Positions 1 through 5,692 of a stretch of 8,938 nucleotides of DNA are shown one piece after another (within the stretch, counting starts at the first letter, position 1; every line of letters begins with the position of its first letter). The notes below the pieces were generated by a model. That model had not been told where the DNA came from and did not search any database. It saw only the letters and a program-made list of their open reading frames with translations. The DNA is from Verrucomicrobiota bacterium (GTDB lineage: Bacteria; Verrucomicrobiota; Verrucomicrobiia; Chthoniobacterales; UBA10450): assembly GCA_003219335.1 (NCBI GenBank), contig QHOF01000095.1, positions 1-8,938 of the forward strand, read 5' to 3'. The position numbers and the translations under genes are program-made.

Positions 1-373
1 CCTGCAACTTTGCGATCGGCGCCCGTGAGATCGCCCAGAGCATCACGTCATGGTTGGCCAGGTGAACCACGCAGCCGTTGAAGCCGTCCGCGATCGCCGA
101 GCAGGACGGACAGCCTGCTGTGTAGTCGGGCCCGAACATGAAGTGGTAAACGAGAAGCTGCGAGCGCCCGCGGAAGAGATCTTTCAGCAAGACGCTCCCC
201 TCGTCCGTCTCGAATGGATACTCCTTGTCGATCCGAACCCACGGCAGTTCCTGCCGCCGCCGCGCCAGCTCGTCGCTGCCTCGCGTTAGTTCCTTCTCGG
301 CCTCAAGTAACTCTTTGCGCGCTCGCAGCCACTCCTCGCGTGGTGCCACTTTCGGTGTTTTCTCTTTGTTCAT
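1..373 (-). CDS. DUF899 family thioredoxin-fold protein, first paralogue (3' end cut by window edge)
   Basis: A minus-strand reading frame opens with ATG at 373-371 and stays open to base 1, giving 124 visible residues; the C-terminal half lies outside the window. The visible part matches the DUF899 pattern and aligns throughout with the complete paralogue upstream (425-1165): an EEWLRARKELL helix near residues 13-23, ELPWVRIDKEY at about 42-52, a LxDLFxGxSQLLVYHFM strand near 64-79, then GCPSC with C88 and C91 spaced as a CxxC redox pair, and AISRAP near 114-119. The family is predicted to have a thioredoxin-like fold, but no reaction is established. The gene is the last of the same-strand run and starts 51 bp after the preceding stop; no strong ribosome binding site is visible. 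Compared with its neighbour it lacks the N-terminal extension and reads TRGSDEL where the other has TRLRDEV. Family assignment is firm; function is unknown. Confidence 0.87.
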   Translation of the reverse strand, partial: MNKEKTPKVAPREEWLRARKELLEAEKELTRGSDELARRRQELPWVRIDKEYPFETDEGSVLLKDLFRGRSQLLVYHFMFGPDYTAGCPSCSAIADGFNGCVVHLANHDVMLWAISRAPIAKLQ

Positions 374-424
374 ATTTTTCTTTATGATGTTCTTGCCAGA
401 GGGCCTGCTGCTTTTCTATGGTGA

Positions 425-1165
425 TCAGTATTGATCGTGCCGGCGAACCCAATCCATCGTGAAGTCGAGCTTGTCTTCGTCGCGACCCTTCGGCACGAGA
501 TCGAGAAAATTGTAAGCACCGACCAATAGGTCGAGCCCGCGCGCATACGTGGAATAGGTATGGAAAACGTCGCCGTTTTCATCTTTGTATAACACGCTTA
601 AGCCCGGCATCTCATCCCCGATGAGATCGTCCGTTCTGTAGTTGTAGAACATCTTCCCCTTCGTCTTTTCCTCCTCTGTGGCCGAGACATGATAGTCGAA
701 ATTGAAATCGTTACCGTACGACGACAGCCATTTGAACCGCCAGCCCATGCGCTTTTTGTACGCCTCGAGTTCGGACAGCGGCGCGCGAGAGATGACTACG
801 AATGTGATGTCGCGATGCGGAAGATGCCAGTTTGCGCCGTCAAAATGGTCAGCCAGATACGAGCAACTTTTGCAACCCTCCTCCCAGCCAGGGGCGAGCA
901 TGAAGTGATAGACGATTAATTGACTGTGACCTTCGAAGAGATCGGCCAGTGTTTCCTTGCCATTCGGTCCTTCGAAAACATATTCCTTTTCGATCTTGAC
1001 CCAAGGCAATTCGCGCCGGTGTTTGCTCACTTCGTCGCGTAACCGCGTTAGTTCCTTCTCGCGTGTGAGCAAATCCTTGCGCGCGACGAGCCACTCAGCT
1101 TCTGACACGATTTTAGGATTCGTTTCGCTTGTGCTGGTTTTCGGTTTCACTGTTTCGGTTTTCAT
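425..1165 (-). CDS. DUF899 family thioredoxin-fold protein, second paralogue (complete)
   Basis: This complete 246-residue protein is of ordinary DUF899 length. Visible landmarks are EAEWLVARKDLL (about 22-33), RELPWVKIEKEYVF (51-64), LADLFEGHSQLIVYHFM (73-89), GCKSC with the C98/C101 CxxC pair, VISRAPLSELEAYKKRMGW (124-142), the Y-containing stretch GKMFYNYR (170-177), and the family-typical end YARGLDLLVGAYNFLDLVPKGR followed by WVRRHDQY. The CxxC within a predicted thioredoxin-like fold suggests a thiol redox role, probably in the cytosol since no signal peptide is seen; this is inference. The first about 17 residues are a Lys/Thr-rich extension that overlaps the end of the small MCPVCL gene by 53 bp in another frame. 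No clear Shine-Dalgarno site precedes the ATG, so the exact start is less certain than the family. It sits between the MCPVCL gene and the partial DUF899 paralogue, probably in one transcript. Confidence 0.92.
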   Translation of the reverse strand: MKTETVKPKTSTSETNPKIVSEAEWLVARKDLLTREKELTRLRDEVSKHRRELPWVKIEKEYVFEGPNGKETLADLFEGHSQLIVYHFMLAPGWEEGCKSCSYLADHFDGANWHLPHRDITFVVISRAPLSELEAYKKRMGWRFKWLSSYGNDFNFDYHVSATEEEKTKGKMFYNYRTDDLIGDEMPGLSVLYKDENGDVFHTYSTYARGLDLLVGAYNFLDLVPKGRDEDKLDFTMDWVRRHDQY

Positions 1166-1301
1166 CTTGTCTTGTTTCGTTTGTTTGATGATTTCGGTCG
1201 GGTTTAGAAAAGAATTTCTTCACGATGAGCGCGCTCAACCCGCCGGTTGACGCTGCGCCCGCCGCGATGAATGCCAGGTTCGCAAGACAAACCGGGCACA
1301 T
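1113..1301 (-). CDS. Small MCPVCL-type membrane peptide (62 aa, unknown function)
   Basis: The frame can be opened further upstream, but the ATG at 1301-1299 is preceded by a near-ideal GGAGG six bases away, which fixes a 62-residue product. It begins MCPVC, a CxxC pair at residues 2 and 5, followed by a hydrophobic Ala/Gly-rich segment (about residues 6-28) that ends in LIVKKFF, and then a polar Asn/Glu/Arg-rich tail. This looks like one N-terminal membrane helix with a redox or metal-binding cysteine pair at its end. I have an impression of similar short MCPVCL proteins in related bacteria but cannot name a family. It starts 38 bp after the YCII gene and overlaps the next DUF899 gene by 53 bp; the low-complexity tail is the overlapping part, so the functional portion may be only the first 33 or so residues. 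Association with the DUF899 proteins is inference. Confidence 0.68.
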   Translation of the reverse strand: MCPVCLANLAFIAAGAASTGGLSALIVKKFFSKPDRNHQTNETRQDENRNSETENQHKRNES

Positions 1302-1307
1302 GCCACG

Positions 1308-1312
1308 CCTCC
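1308..1312 (-). promoter_or_regulatory. Strong Shine-Dalgarno site (GGAGG) for the small MCPVCL gene
   Basis: GGAGG on the minus strand lies six bases before the ATG at 1301-1299. It is what selects this start over the upstream in-frame codons and supports the peptide as a translated gene. It lies in the 38-bp gap after the YCII stop codon. Confidence 0.7.
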
Positions 1313-1339
1313 GTTGTCGACGCGCAAGCCGCGTTTCGT

Positions 1340-1741
1340 TCAGACCGTTGCGAACTCTGCTTCGCGCTTGAGTTCGCTGACGAGCGGACACTCGCCCGCC
1401 ACGGGCCTGACTTCCACGAGAATGCCATAAGGCAGACCTGGGCATTCCCTGGCGATGGCTACCGCTTCATCCATTGTGGCGACGTCGAGCAGAAAATAGC
1501 CGCCAATCGCCTCCTTTGATTCGGCGAATGGGCCATCCGACACCACGCGGTTTTTGCCTGAAACGATTTTGCCCTCGCGCTCGAGCGGGTTGCCTGCGAT
1601 GGCTTTGCCTTGCTCGGTCAACCGCTGGAACCAGGCCATCCATTGGTCCGTCACTTTCTGTGTTTCCTCAGCCGACAGGTTTTTGTGCCAGTCGTTTCCG
1701 CGAAACAACAGCATGTATCCGTTTTGGTTTTGTGTGTTCAT
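1340..1741 (-). CDS. YCII-related (DGPF domain) protein
   Basis: The 133-residue product has the size and pattern of the YCII/DGPF family: YMLLFRGNDW at residues 9-18 (first strand), a helix with WMAWFQRLTEQGK (34-46), the hallmark DGPFAESKEAIGGYFLLD (69-86) and the helix MDEAVAIARECPGL (90-103). The family has a ferredoxin-like dimeric fold; some members are small dehydratase- or hydrolase-like enzymes, but most, including DGPF proteins next to ECF sigma factors, have no known substrate. The chosen ATG at 1741-1739 gives the typical N-terminus MNTQNQNGYMLLF; a longer upstream opening would run through the candidate promoter. It lies 96 bp downstream of the sigma factor gene on the same strand. 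That pairing is the classic neighbourhood of ECF42 sigma factors and suggests this gene is a regulon member. No strong ribosome binding site is visible in the A-rich leader. Confidence 0.92.
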   Translation of the reverse strand: MNTQNQNGYMLLFRGNDWHKNLSAEETQKVTDQWMAWFQRLTEQGKAIAGNPLEREGKIVSGKNRVVSDGPFAESKEAIGGYFLLDVATMDEAVAIARECPGLPYGILVEVRPVAGECPLVSELKREAEFATV

Positions 1742-1788
1742 ATTAGTTTTAGTTGATGGTTGATTGTTTTTGTCGCTTTCAATACTAC

Positions 1789-1815
1789 GACGAACGAGCT
1801 GTCGCGTTCTGGACA
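1789..1815 (-). promoter_or_regulatory. Candidate ECF-type promoter upstream of the YCII gene
   Basis: On the minus strand TGTCCA (1815-1810) and CGTC (1792-1789) are separated by 17 bp, in the gap between the sigma factor stop and the YCII start. From memory, ECF42 promoters carry a TGTCGA-like -35 and a CGAC or CGTC -10, so this is a one-mismatch fit with proper spacing. It would give a leader of about 40 bases. The motif was found by eye and is short, so chance cannot be excluded. Confidence 0.45.
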
Positions 1816-1837
1816 ATTATCTGAAAATTTTTGTCGG

Positions 1838-3112
1838 CTAAATATTTTCCATAGCGCAGGATTCGAGTCGCCGCGAGAGAAACACGCGCTCCGGCGCGGT
1901 TCCGGCTAATTCGAGCGCTTTGCGAAATTCTTCGGCAGCAGCTTCGCGATTGTCCAATCGCATCTCGAGCTCACCAATGACAGCGTATAACAGGTAATAC
2001 GAATCCAATTTTTCACGGTCGCGAATGTCGCGCACTGCTTCCAATCCTGCTTCTGGTCCGTGAACATTTGCGACGGCCACCGCGCGATTTAGCGCGACCA
2101 CGGGCGAATCATCAAACTCCATTAGCCGATCGTAGAGCGACAGAATCCTGGACCAATCCGTTGATTGATACTCCACTGCCGTGGCATGGCAGGCGGCGAT
2201 GCCTGCTTGAAGATGATATTCGCTGATCGCCTCACCCGCAGCCGATTCGCGCAGGTGCGACATCCCGCGCGCGATCATCGCCTGGTTCCATCGCGTGCGA
2301 TCCTGTTCTTCGAGCCGAAGCAAATTTCCTTGGTCATCTTCGCGGGCCGGAAGCCGCGCAGCATTCAACAGCATCAGCGCGAGCAACGCATGCGTCTTGG
2401 GCTGATTCCCGGCCTGATGTTGCGCCAGTAATTCCGTGAGACGGATCGCCTCCTGGCAGAGATCTTCGCGCACGAGCTTCTCTCCACTGGACGCTTTGTA
2501 ACCTTCGTTGAACAGCAGATACAGCGATTGCAGCACGCTATCGAGCCGCTGTGTTAGTTCATCGCCGGTTGGAATCTCAAATGGGATATGCGCCTCCTGA
2601 ATCCTCTGTTTCGCGCGGGTCAATCGCTTGGCGATCGCCGCCTCGCTCGTGAGGAAAGCGCGGCTGATTTCAGTCACACTGAAGCCGCAGAGAGTTTTCA
2701 ACGCCAGCGCGACCTGTGCTTCCGGCTGAATGACCGAATGACAACACATAAACATCATCCGCAATCGATCGTCGGCGATTTCATGCTCAGAAAAAATCGC
2801 AGCGGCAGATGTGGCCTTACTGCTCTCCATCAAGCGCGCGATCTCGGCTTCTTTCGAGCGGAAAATCTTTTCCCGCCGGATCACGTCGAGCGCGAGATTT
2901 CGCGACGCTCGCATGATCCACGCAGACGGATTTTCCGGAATCCCGCGGTATGGCCAGGTTCGTAATGCGCGAGAGAGTGCTTCCTGCACCACGTCTTCCG
3001 CCAGGTTCAAATGCTCGATCCCACAAATCCGGGTCAGCGTCGCCACCATCTTGCCTGCCTCATGACGAAAAAGATGCTCGACCAATTGGGACACGCCTGC
3101 TGGTTCTTGCAT
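1838..3112 (-). CDS. ECF42-type RNA polymerase sigma factor with C-terminal TPR-like extension
   Basis: A 424-residue protein, much longer than a bare ECF sigma factor (about 180). Residues about 9-80 form sigma region 2 (LAEDVVQEALSRALRTWP, then the NPSAWIMRASRNLALDVIRR core). Residues about 114-173 form region 4 with the helix-turn-helix FSVTEISRAFLTSEAAIAKRL. The rest is the conserved extension of this class: YLLFNEGYKASSG (198-210), ALLALMLLNAARLPAR (242-257), LLRLEEQDRTRW (264-275), YHLQAGIAACHA (299-310), TDWSRILSLYDRL (318-330), SPVVALNRAVAVA (336-348) and a TPR-like end. This matches ECF42/DUF6596 sigma factors, which lack an ordinary anti-sigma factor and are thought to be controlled through the extension. 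The frame is open to 3262, but that would overlap the divergent cupin gene; the ATG at 3112-3110 begins MQEPAGVSQLVEHLFR, as relatives do. It heads the run YCII, MCPVCL peptide, DUF899, DUF899. The activating signal cannot be read from sequence. Confidence 0.93.
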   Translation of the reverse strand: MQEPAGVSQLVEHLFRHEAGKMVATLTRICGIEHLNLAEDVVQEALSRALRTWPYRGIPENPSAWIMRASRNLALDVIRREKIFRSKEAEIARLMESSKATSAAAIFSEHEIADDRLRMMFMCCHSVIQPEAQVALALKTLCGFSVTEISRAFLTSEAAIAKRLTRAKQRIQEAHIPFEIPTGDELTQRLDSVLQSLYLLFNEGYKASSGEKLVREDLCQEAIRLTELLAQHQAGNQPKTHALLALMLLNAARLPAREDDQGNLLRLEEQDRTRWNQAMIARGMSHLRESAAGEAISEYHLQAGIAACHATAVEYQSTDWSRILSLYDRLMEFDDSPVVALNRAVAVANVHGPEAGLEAVRDIRDREKLDSYYLLYAVIGELEMRLDNREAAAEEFRKALELAGTAPERVFLSRRLESCAMENI

Positions 3113-3173
3113 GGCAGCTTCAACACTACCGCTGTGCCATACGCTCGATATTTGCAAAGGCAACACGCGATTA

Positions 3174-3193
3174 TTTGACGAGAATGTTTGACG
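3174..3193. repeat. Tandem TTTGACG direct repeat in the divergent sigma/cupin intergenic region
   Basis: TTTGACG occurs at 3174-3180 and again at 3187-3193, a 13-bp period, inside the 135-bp region (3113-3247) between the divergent sigma factor and cupin genes. Each contains TTGACG, like a -35 element for the plus strand, but no convincing -10 hexamer follows at 16-18 bp. On the minus strand TTGCGT and TAATCG, 17 bp apart across the repeat, are a weak housekeeping-promoter fit for the sigma gene. The repeat could instead be an operator; nothing here decides. Confidence 0.35.
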
Positions 3194-3247
3194 CAATACG
3201 GTTGGTCTGCTCTGCTCCGGCGATATTGCAATGTCAACAATCTCGGC

Positions 3248-3772
3248 ATGACTAAACAGCAAAAATTCGTTGAGCCGGAGCAGTTCAGTTTTAAGGACGA
3301 CGGCGTTTTCCCGAATAGCGTCCTGCCATTGTTATTGTATCGGCAAGTGCTCGCAACAGAGCCAGGGGATGGGGCCTCGGTGCTTGAACAACGTCTTGCT
3401 GAGAACGACTGGTGCAACTCGTGGCGAGACGGCGTTTATCCGTTCACGCATTATCACAGCACCACTCACGAGGTTCTTGGAATTTATTGCGGCTCTGCGA
3501 CCCTGCGCATCGGCGGCGAACACGGCAAGGACGTCGAAGTGCATGCCGGGGACCTTGTTGTCATTCCAGCCGGAGTGGCGCATCAGAACATCGGCGCCGG
3601 CGAAGACTTTGCCGTTGTTGGCGCTTACCCTGATGGTCGGGACTGGGATCTGCTTCGAGGCCGGCCAGGCGAACGCCCAACAGCCGATCGCACCATCGCG
3701 GCTTTGCCAATTCCAGATAATGATCCGATCTACGGCGCCGAAGGCCCACTGCGGCGGATCTGGAAAGCGTAA
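3248..3772 (+). CDS. YjlB-like cupin domain protein
   Basis: The 174-residue protein has a single small cupin barrel. Cupin motif 1 is visible as HYHSTTHEVLGIYCGSATLRIGG (68-90), where H68, H70 and E75 are the expected metal ligands; motif 2 is GDLVVIPAGVAHQNIG (101-116), with H112 as the fourth ligand. The N-terminal stretch EQFSFKDDGVFPNSVLPLLLYR and the end DPIYGAEGPLRRIWKA fit the YjlB-like cupin group, whose function is unknown. A cytosolic metal-dependent enzyme or sugar/small-molecule binding protein is plausible. The ATG at 3248 was preferred to the frame opening at 3188 because it gives the family N-terminus and leaves a normal divergent promoter region. It is transcribed away from the sigma factor and is followed by the lyase gene 148 bp downstream, with a palindrome cluster between them. 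Confidence 0.88.
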   Translation: MTKQQKFVEPEQFSFKDDGVFPNSVLPLLLYRQVLATEPGDGASVLEQRLAENDWCNSWRDGVYPFTHYHSTTHEVLGIYCGSATLRIGGEHGKDVEVHAGDLVVIPAGVAHQNIGAGEDFAVVGAYPDGRDWDLLRGRPGERPTADRTIAALPIPDNDPIYGAEGPLRRIWKA

Positions 3773-3773
3773 C

Positions 3774-3864
3774 ACAGCCATCCTGGCTGTTACGTGGTGC
3801 GGGCATCCTTCCCCGCACGGCCTGCAGGCTCGGAAGCCTGCGCGACTGATCAGGCAAGATGCCT
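3774..3864. repeat. Cluster of four short palindromes between the cupin and lyase genes
   Basis: Four perfect hairpins follow the cupin stop codon: ACAGCCA/TGGCTGT with a 3-base loop (3774-3790), GTGCGGG/CCCGCAC with an 8-base loop (3797-3818), GCAGGCT/AGCCTGC with loop CGGA (3824-3841), and AGGCA/TGCCT with a 3-base loop (3852-3864). There is no U-tract after any of them, so they are not textbook intrinsic terminators, though they could end or stabilise transcripts. The third closely resembles a hairpin at 6912-6929, which points to a dispersed palindromic repeat family of the REP type. Confidence 0.72.
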
Positions 3865-3906
3865 AAGCTACCAAACATCGCGCCGGGATCGAAGCAGCGT
3901 AATGTT

Positions 3907-3911
3907 AGGAG
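3907..3911 (+). promoter_or_regulatory. Shine-Dalgarno site (AGGAG) deciding the lyase start
   Basis: AGGAG touches the in-frame ATG at 3912 with no spacing, but lies nine bases before the next in-frame ATG at 3921. The second spacing is functional, the first is not, so the start is placed at 3921. Confidence 0.6.
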
Positions 3912-3920
3912 ATGACATCA

Positions 3921-4745
3921 ATGCAAACTTCCGCTGCCGCAAAATTTCGCGCGCTACACGAATCCGGCTGCTTCGTGCTTCCAAACCCGTGGGACATCGG
4001 AACCGCAAAATATCTGGAGCGCCTCGGATTCAAAGCGCTCGCCACGACTTCGGCAGGGTTTGCGTTTTCGCGCGGCAAACCCGATGGCGCCGTTCCGCGT
4101 GACGAAATGCTTGCACATATTCGGGACATTGTTCAAGCAACCTCGCTGCCGGTTAACGCAGACTTCATGGCTGGCTATGCCGATGACCCCGAAGACGTCG
4201 CGGCAAACGTTCGACTCTGTCTTGCAACCGGCGTTGCTGGTTTATCTATCGAAGACAGCACAGGGCGCACCGACGCGCCGCTCTACGAGAAGAAGCTGGC
4301 AATTGAGCGAATTCGGGCCGCGCGCGCTGCAATCGACAGTTCGGAAATCGGTGTCGTGCTAACTGGTCGTTGCGAGGCGTGGCTGCTGCGCCATCCCGAT
4401 CCGTTGCGCACTGCACTCGACCGACTCACCGCGTACGCCGAAGCCGGCGCCGATTGTCTCTACGCGCCGGGCGTCAGTAACCCGGATGAGATCGCGCAGA
4501 TCGTAAGGACAGTCGCGCCGAAACCCGTCAACGTCCTTGTCTCCGGGTTCAATCATCAGCTTACAGTTTCCGAACTTGCTGATCTCGGTGTGCGCCGCAT
4601 CTCCGCCGGTTCCGGTCTTGCGCTCGCTGCGTGGGGCGCATTTCTCCGCGCCGCGCAAGACATCAAAACAAACGGCACATTCAATCTCCTGGCCGACAGC
4701 GCTCCTTCCGCCGATTTGAACGAACTGTTTCGGGAAAAATCATGA
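3921..4745 (+). CDS. Isocitrate lyase/phosphoenolpyruvate mutase family protein
   Basis: The 274-residue protein is of normal length for the PEP mutase/isocitrate lyase superfamily, a TIM barrel that makes or breaks C-C or P-C bonds next to a carboxylate using Mg2+. Visible landmarks are PNPWDIGTAKYLERLGF (21-37), ATTSAGFAFSRG (41-52), VNADFMAGYADDPEDVAANV (78-97; D81 lies in the metal-binding segment), GLSIEDSTG (107-115; E111, D112), LTGRCEAWL (147-155; R150), AGADCLYAPGV (175-185) and the end strands VNVLVSG and GVRRISAGSGL. It belongs to the poorly characterised PEP mutase-like group often labelled carboxyvinyl-carboxyphosphonate phosphorylmutase or 2-methylisocitrate lyase; the substrate cannot be assigned. 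No phosphonate or methylcitrate genes are near, so those roles are not supported. A frame opening at 3912 adds three residues but is poorly spaced from the AGGAG site. Confidence 0.9.
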   Translation: MQTSAAAKFRALHESGCFVLPNPWDIGTAKYLERLGFKALATTSAGFAFSRGKPDGAVPRDEMLAHIRDIVQATSLPVNADFMAGYADDPEDVAANVRLCLATGVAGLSIEDSTGRTDAPLYEKKLAIERIRAARAAIDSSEIGVVLTGRCEAWLLRHPDPLRTALDRLTAYAEAGADCLYAPGVSNPDEIAQIVRTVAPKPVNVLVSGFNHQLTVSELADLGVRRISAGSGLALAAWGAFLRAAQDIKTNGTFNLLADSAPSADLNELFREKS

Positions 4746-4785
4746 TTGCTATCGTTGGTTCCAATAACTCCACCAATACGGCGAT

Positions 4786-4850
4786 GCTTTCATGCTACCT
4801 GACCGCTTCTTCCTTCTTGTTAACCCAGCATGCATCCTACTGCTGAAAGC
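4786..4850. terminator. Possible inverted repeat between converging genes
   Basis: In the 115-bp gap between the lyase stop and the converging gene at 4861, GCTTTCA (4786-4792) can pair with TGAAAGC (4844-4850), and CATGCT (4791-4796) with AGCATG (4827-4832). The loop is long and there is no U-tract, so this is only a weak candidate for a shared transcription end. Confidence 0.22.
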
Positions 4851-4860
4851 AAGCTCGTCC

Positions 4861-5268
4861 TCACTTGATTATAGCGGCCAAGGCGTCCAGTTTCGGACGG
4901 TAAACAGCTTGCTCGTCAGGCGAGAGGCTATCGACGCTGTGAGCTAGCAATGCGTGCGCCTGCGCACGGCTGATCATTGCTTCGCTTTTTTTCTTTGCCG
5001 CGTCGCTTAATTCTGCGTCCTGCAGAAGCAATTCCGCCAGCATCACCGCACGGACGTGTTGTGTACCGCCGCCACTCTCGAGCAATTGGAGTATTCTTTC
5101 CGGCGAAGATCGCTTCACGAGGCTCAGCGGCAATCCAACGCTTTGCAGACAGACCGCCTCGACTTCCTTAGCTGCTTCGGCATCCCGCCCAGTTCTGCGT
5201 AGGGCGAGGATTGAAGCGAGCATCTGCGTCACCTGTTCTATCAGCCTAAGAATGTAGTCTTGGGACAT
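4861..5268 (-). CDS. Hypothetical helical protein, DUF6483-like
   Basis: The chosen ATG at 5268-5266 gives 135 residues starting MSQDYILRLIEQVTQMLASIL. That opening (DYILRLIEQ plus a long amphipathic helix) resembles DUF6483-type proteins, which is as far as recognition goes. The rest is predicted almost wholly alpha-helical with TPR-like Ala/Leu patterns: TGRDAEAAKEVEAVC (26-40), HVRAVMLAELLLQDAELSDAAKKKSEAMISRAQAHALLAHS and a C-terminal YRPKLDALAAII helix. No membrane segment or catalytic motif is seen, so a cytosolic protein-interaction role is the simplest guess. The frame extends upstream to 5418, but those 50 codons are Arg/Pro-rich and overlap the end of the preceding gene, so they were left out. 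It lies 43 bp after a small membrane protein gene on the same strand and is probably cotranscribed with it. No clear ribosome binding site is visible. Confidence 0.72.
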   Translation of the reverse strand: MSQDYILRLIEQVTQMLASILALRRTGRDAEAAKEVEAVCLQSVGLPLSLVKRSSPERILQLLESGGGTQHVRAVMLAELLLQDAELSDAAKKKSEAMISRAQAHALLAHSVDSLSPDEQAVYRPKLDALAAIIK

Positions 5269-5311
5269 GAGAGTAGATGGATTTTCGATCTGGGCTACTG
5301 CAAGAACACAG

Positions 5312-5692
5312 CTAGAGCGATATATTTTGTGCGTTGTCACCCGACGTACAGGACGCTCCGCTCTTGGAGGGCTCGGCCTTGTGAGGTTTGTCAACACTCT
5401 TCCGATATGGCCGAGCAAGCAAGATACTCACTGCGAGTCCGATAGCTAGGCCGACGAGCGCGCCTCTGACTCCAACAAGCAGATAGTACGCCTGAGGGGT
5501 TAGGTGTATGGTTCGCCAACGTAATAAAAGGAAATCTGAGATCTCTCCGCCCAAACCCGCTACACAGACGATAATTGAAGCAACCTTGGCCCAGCTAGCA
5601 TAGACCCGAGCGCGGGCGAAAAAGATCAGGGCAACGAAGCCGATGGGCAAGATGACTCCCACAGCCGATCGGATTACCTCTTCAGTAGTCAT
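5312..5692 (-). CDS. Hypothetical small membrane protein
   Basis: This 126-residue protein has about three hydrophobic segments: residues 8-25 (SAVGVILPIGFVALIFF), 33-50 (SWAKVASIIVCVAGLGGE) and 67-93 (QAYYLLVGVRGALVGLAIGL and onward), followed by RPYRK and a polar Lys/Ser-rich tail of about 30 residues. The positive residues after the last helix suggest a cytoplasmic C-terminus. I do not recognise a family. Support for a real gene comes from the membrane-protein composition, the sensible length, and the 43-bp spacing to the DUF6483-like gene downstream. The start codon is the first ATG in the frame and has no strong Shine-Dalgarno sequence. A role for the pair cannot be inferred. Confidence 0.6.
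   Translation of the reverse strand: MTTEEVIRSAVGVILPIGFVALIFFARARVYASWAKVASIIVCVAGLGGEISDFLLLRWRTIHLTPQAYYLLVGVRGALVGLAIGLAVSILLARPYRKSVDKPHKAEPSKSGASCTSGDNAQNISL

Noticed and set aside
1742..1816. N-terminal extension of the YCII protein by 25 residues
   Set aside because: The extension is polar, unlike the family N-terminus, and runs through the candidate promoter; the ATG at 1741 gives the expected start.
3113..3262. N-terminal extension of the sigma factor by 50 residues
   Set aside because: It would overlap the divergent cupin start, leaves no promoter space, and the added sequence does not resemble sigma region 2; relatives begin near MQEPAGVSQLVEH.
3774..3864. CRISPR array or integron attachment sites at the palindrome cluster
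   Set aside because: The hairpins differ from one another in sequence and spacing, there are no regular spacers, and no integrase or cas gene is present.
3921..4745. Phosphonate biosynthesis or methylcitrate cycle role for the PEP mutase-like gene
   Set aside because: No phosphonopyruvate decarboxylase, citrate synthase or related genes are nearby, and this subgroup is widespread without known substrate.
4742..4846. 34-codon ORF with ATGA overlap of the lyase stop
   Set aside because: Low-complexity Ser/Thr/Leu sequence with no recognisable family; an ATGA junction arises easily from a TGA stop preceded by A, so it is probably chance.
5269..5418. 50-residue upstream extension of the DUF6483-like protein
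   Set aside because: Arg/Pro-rich and overlapping the 3' end of the membrane protein gene; the natural MSQDYILRLIEQ start is downstream.
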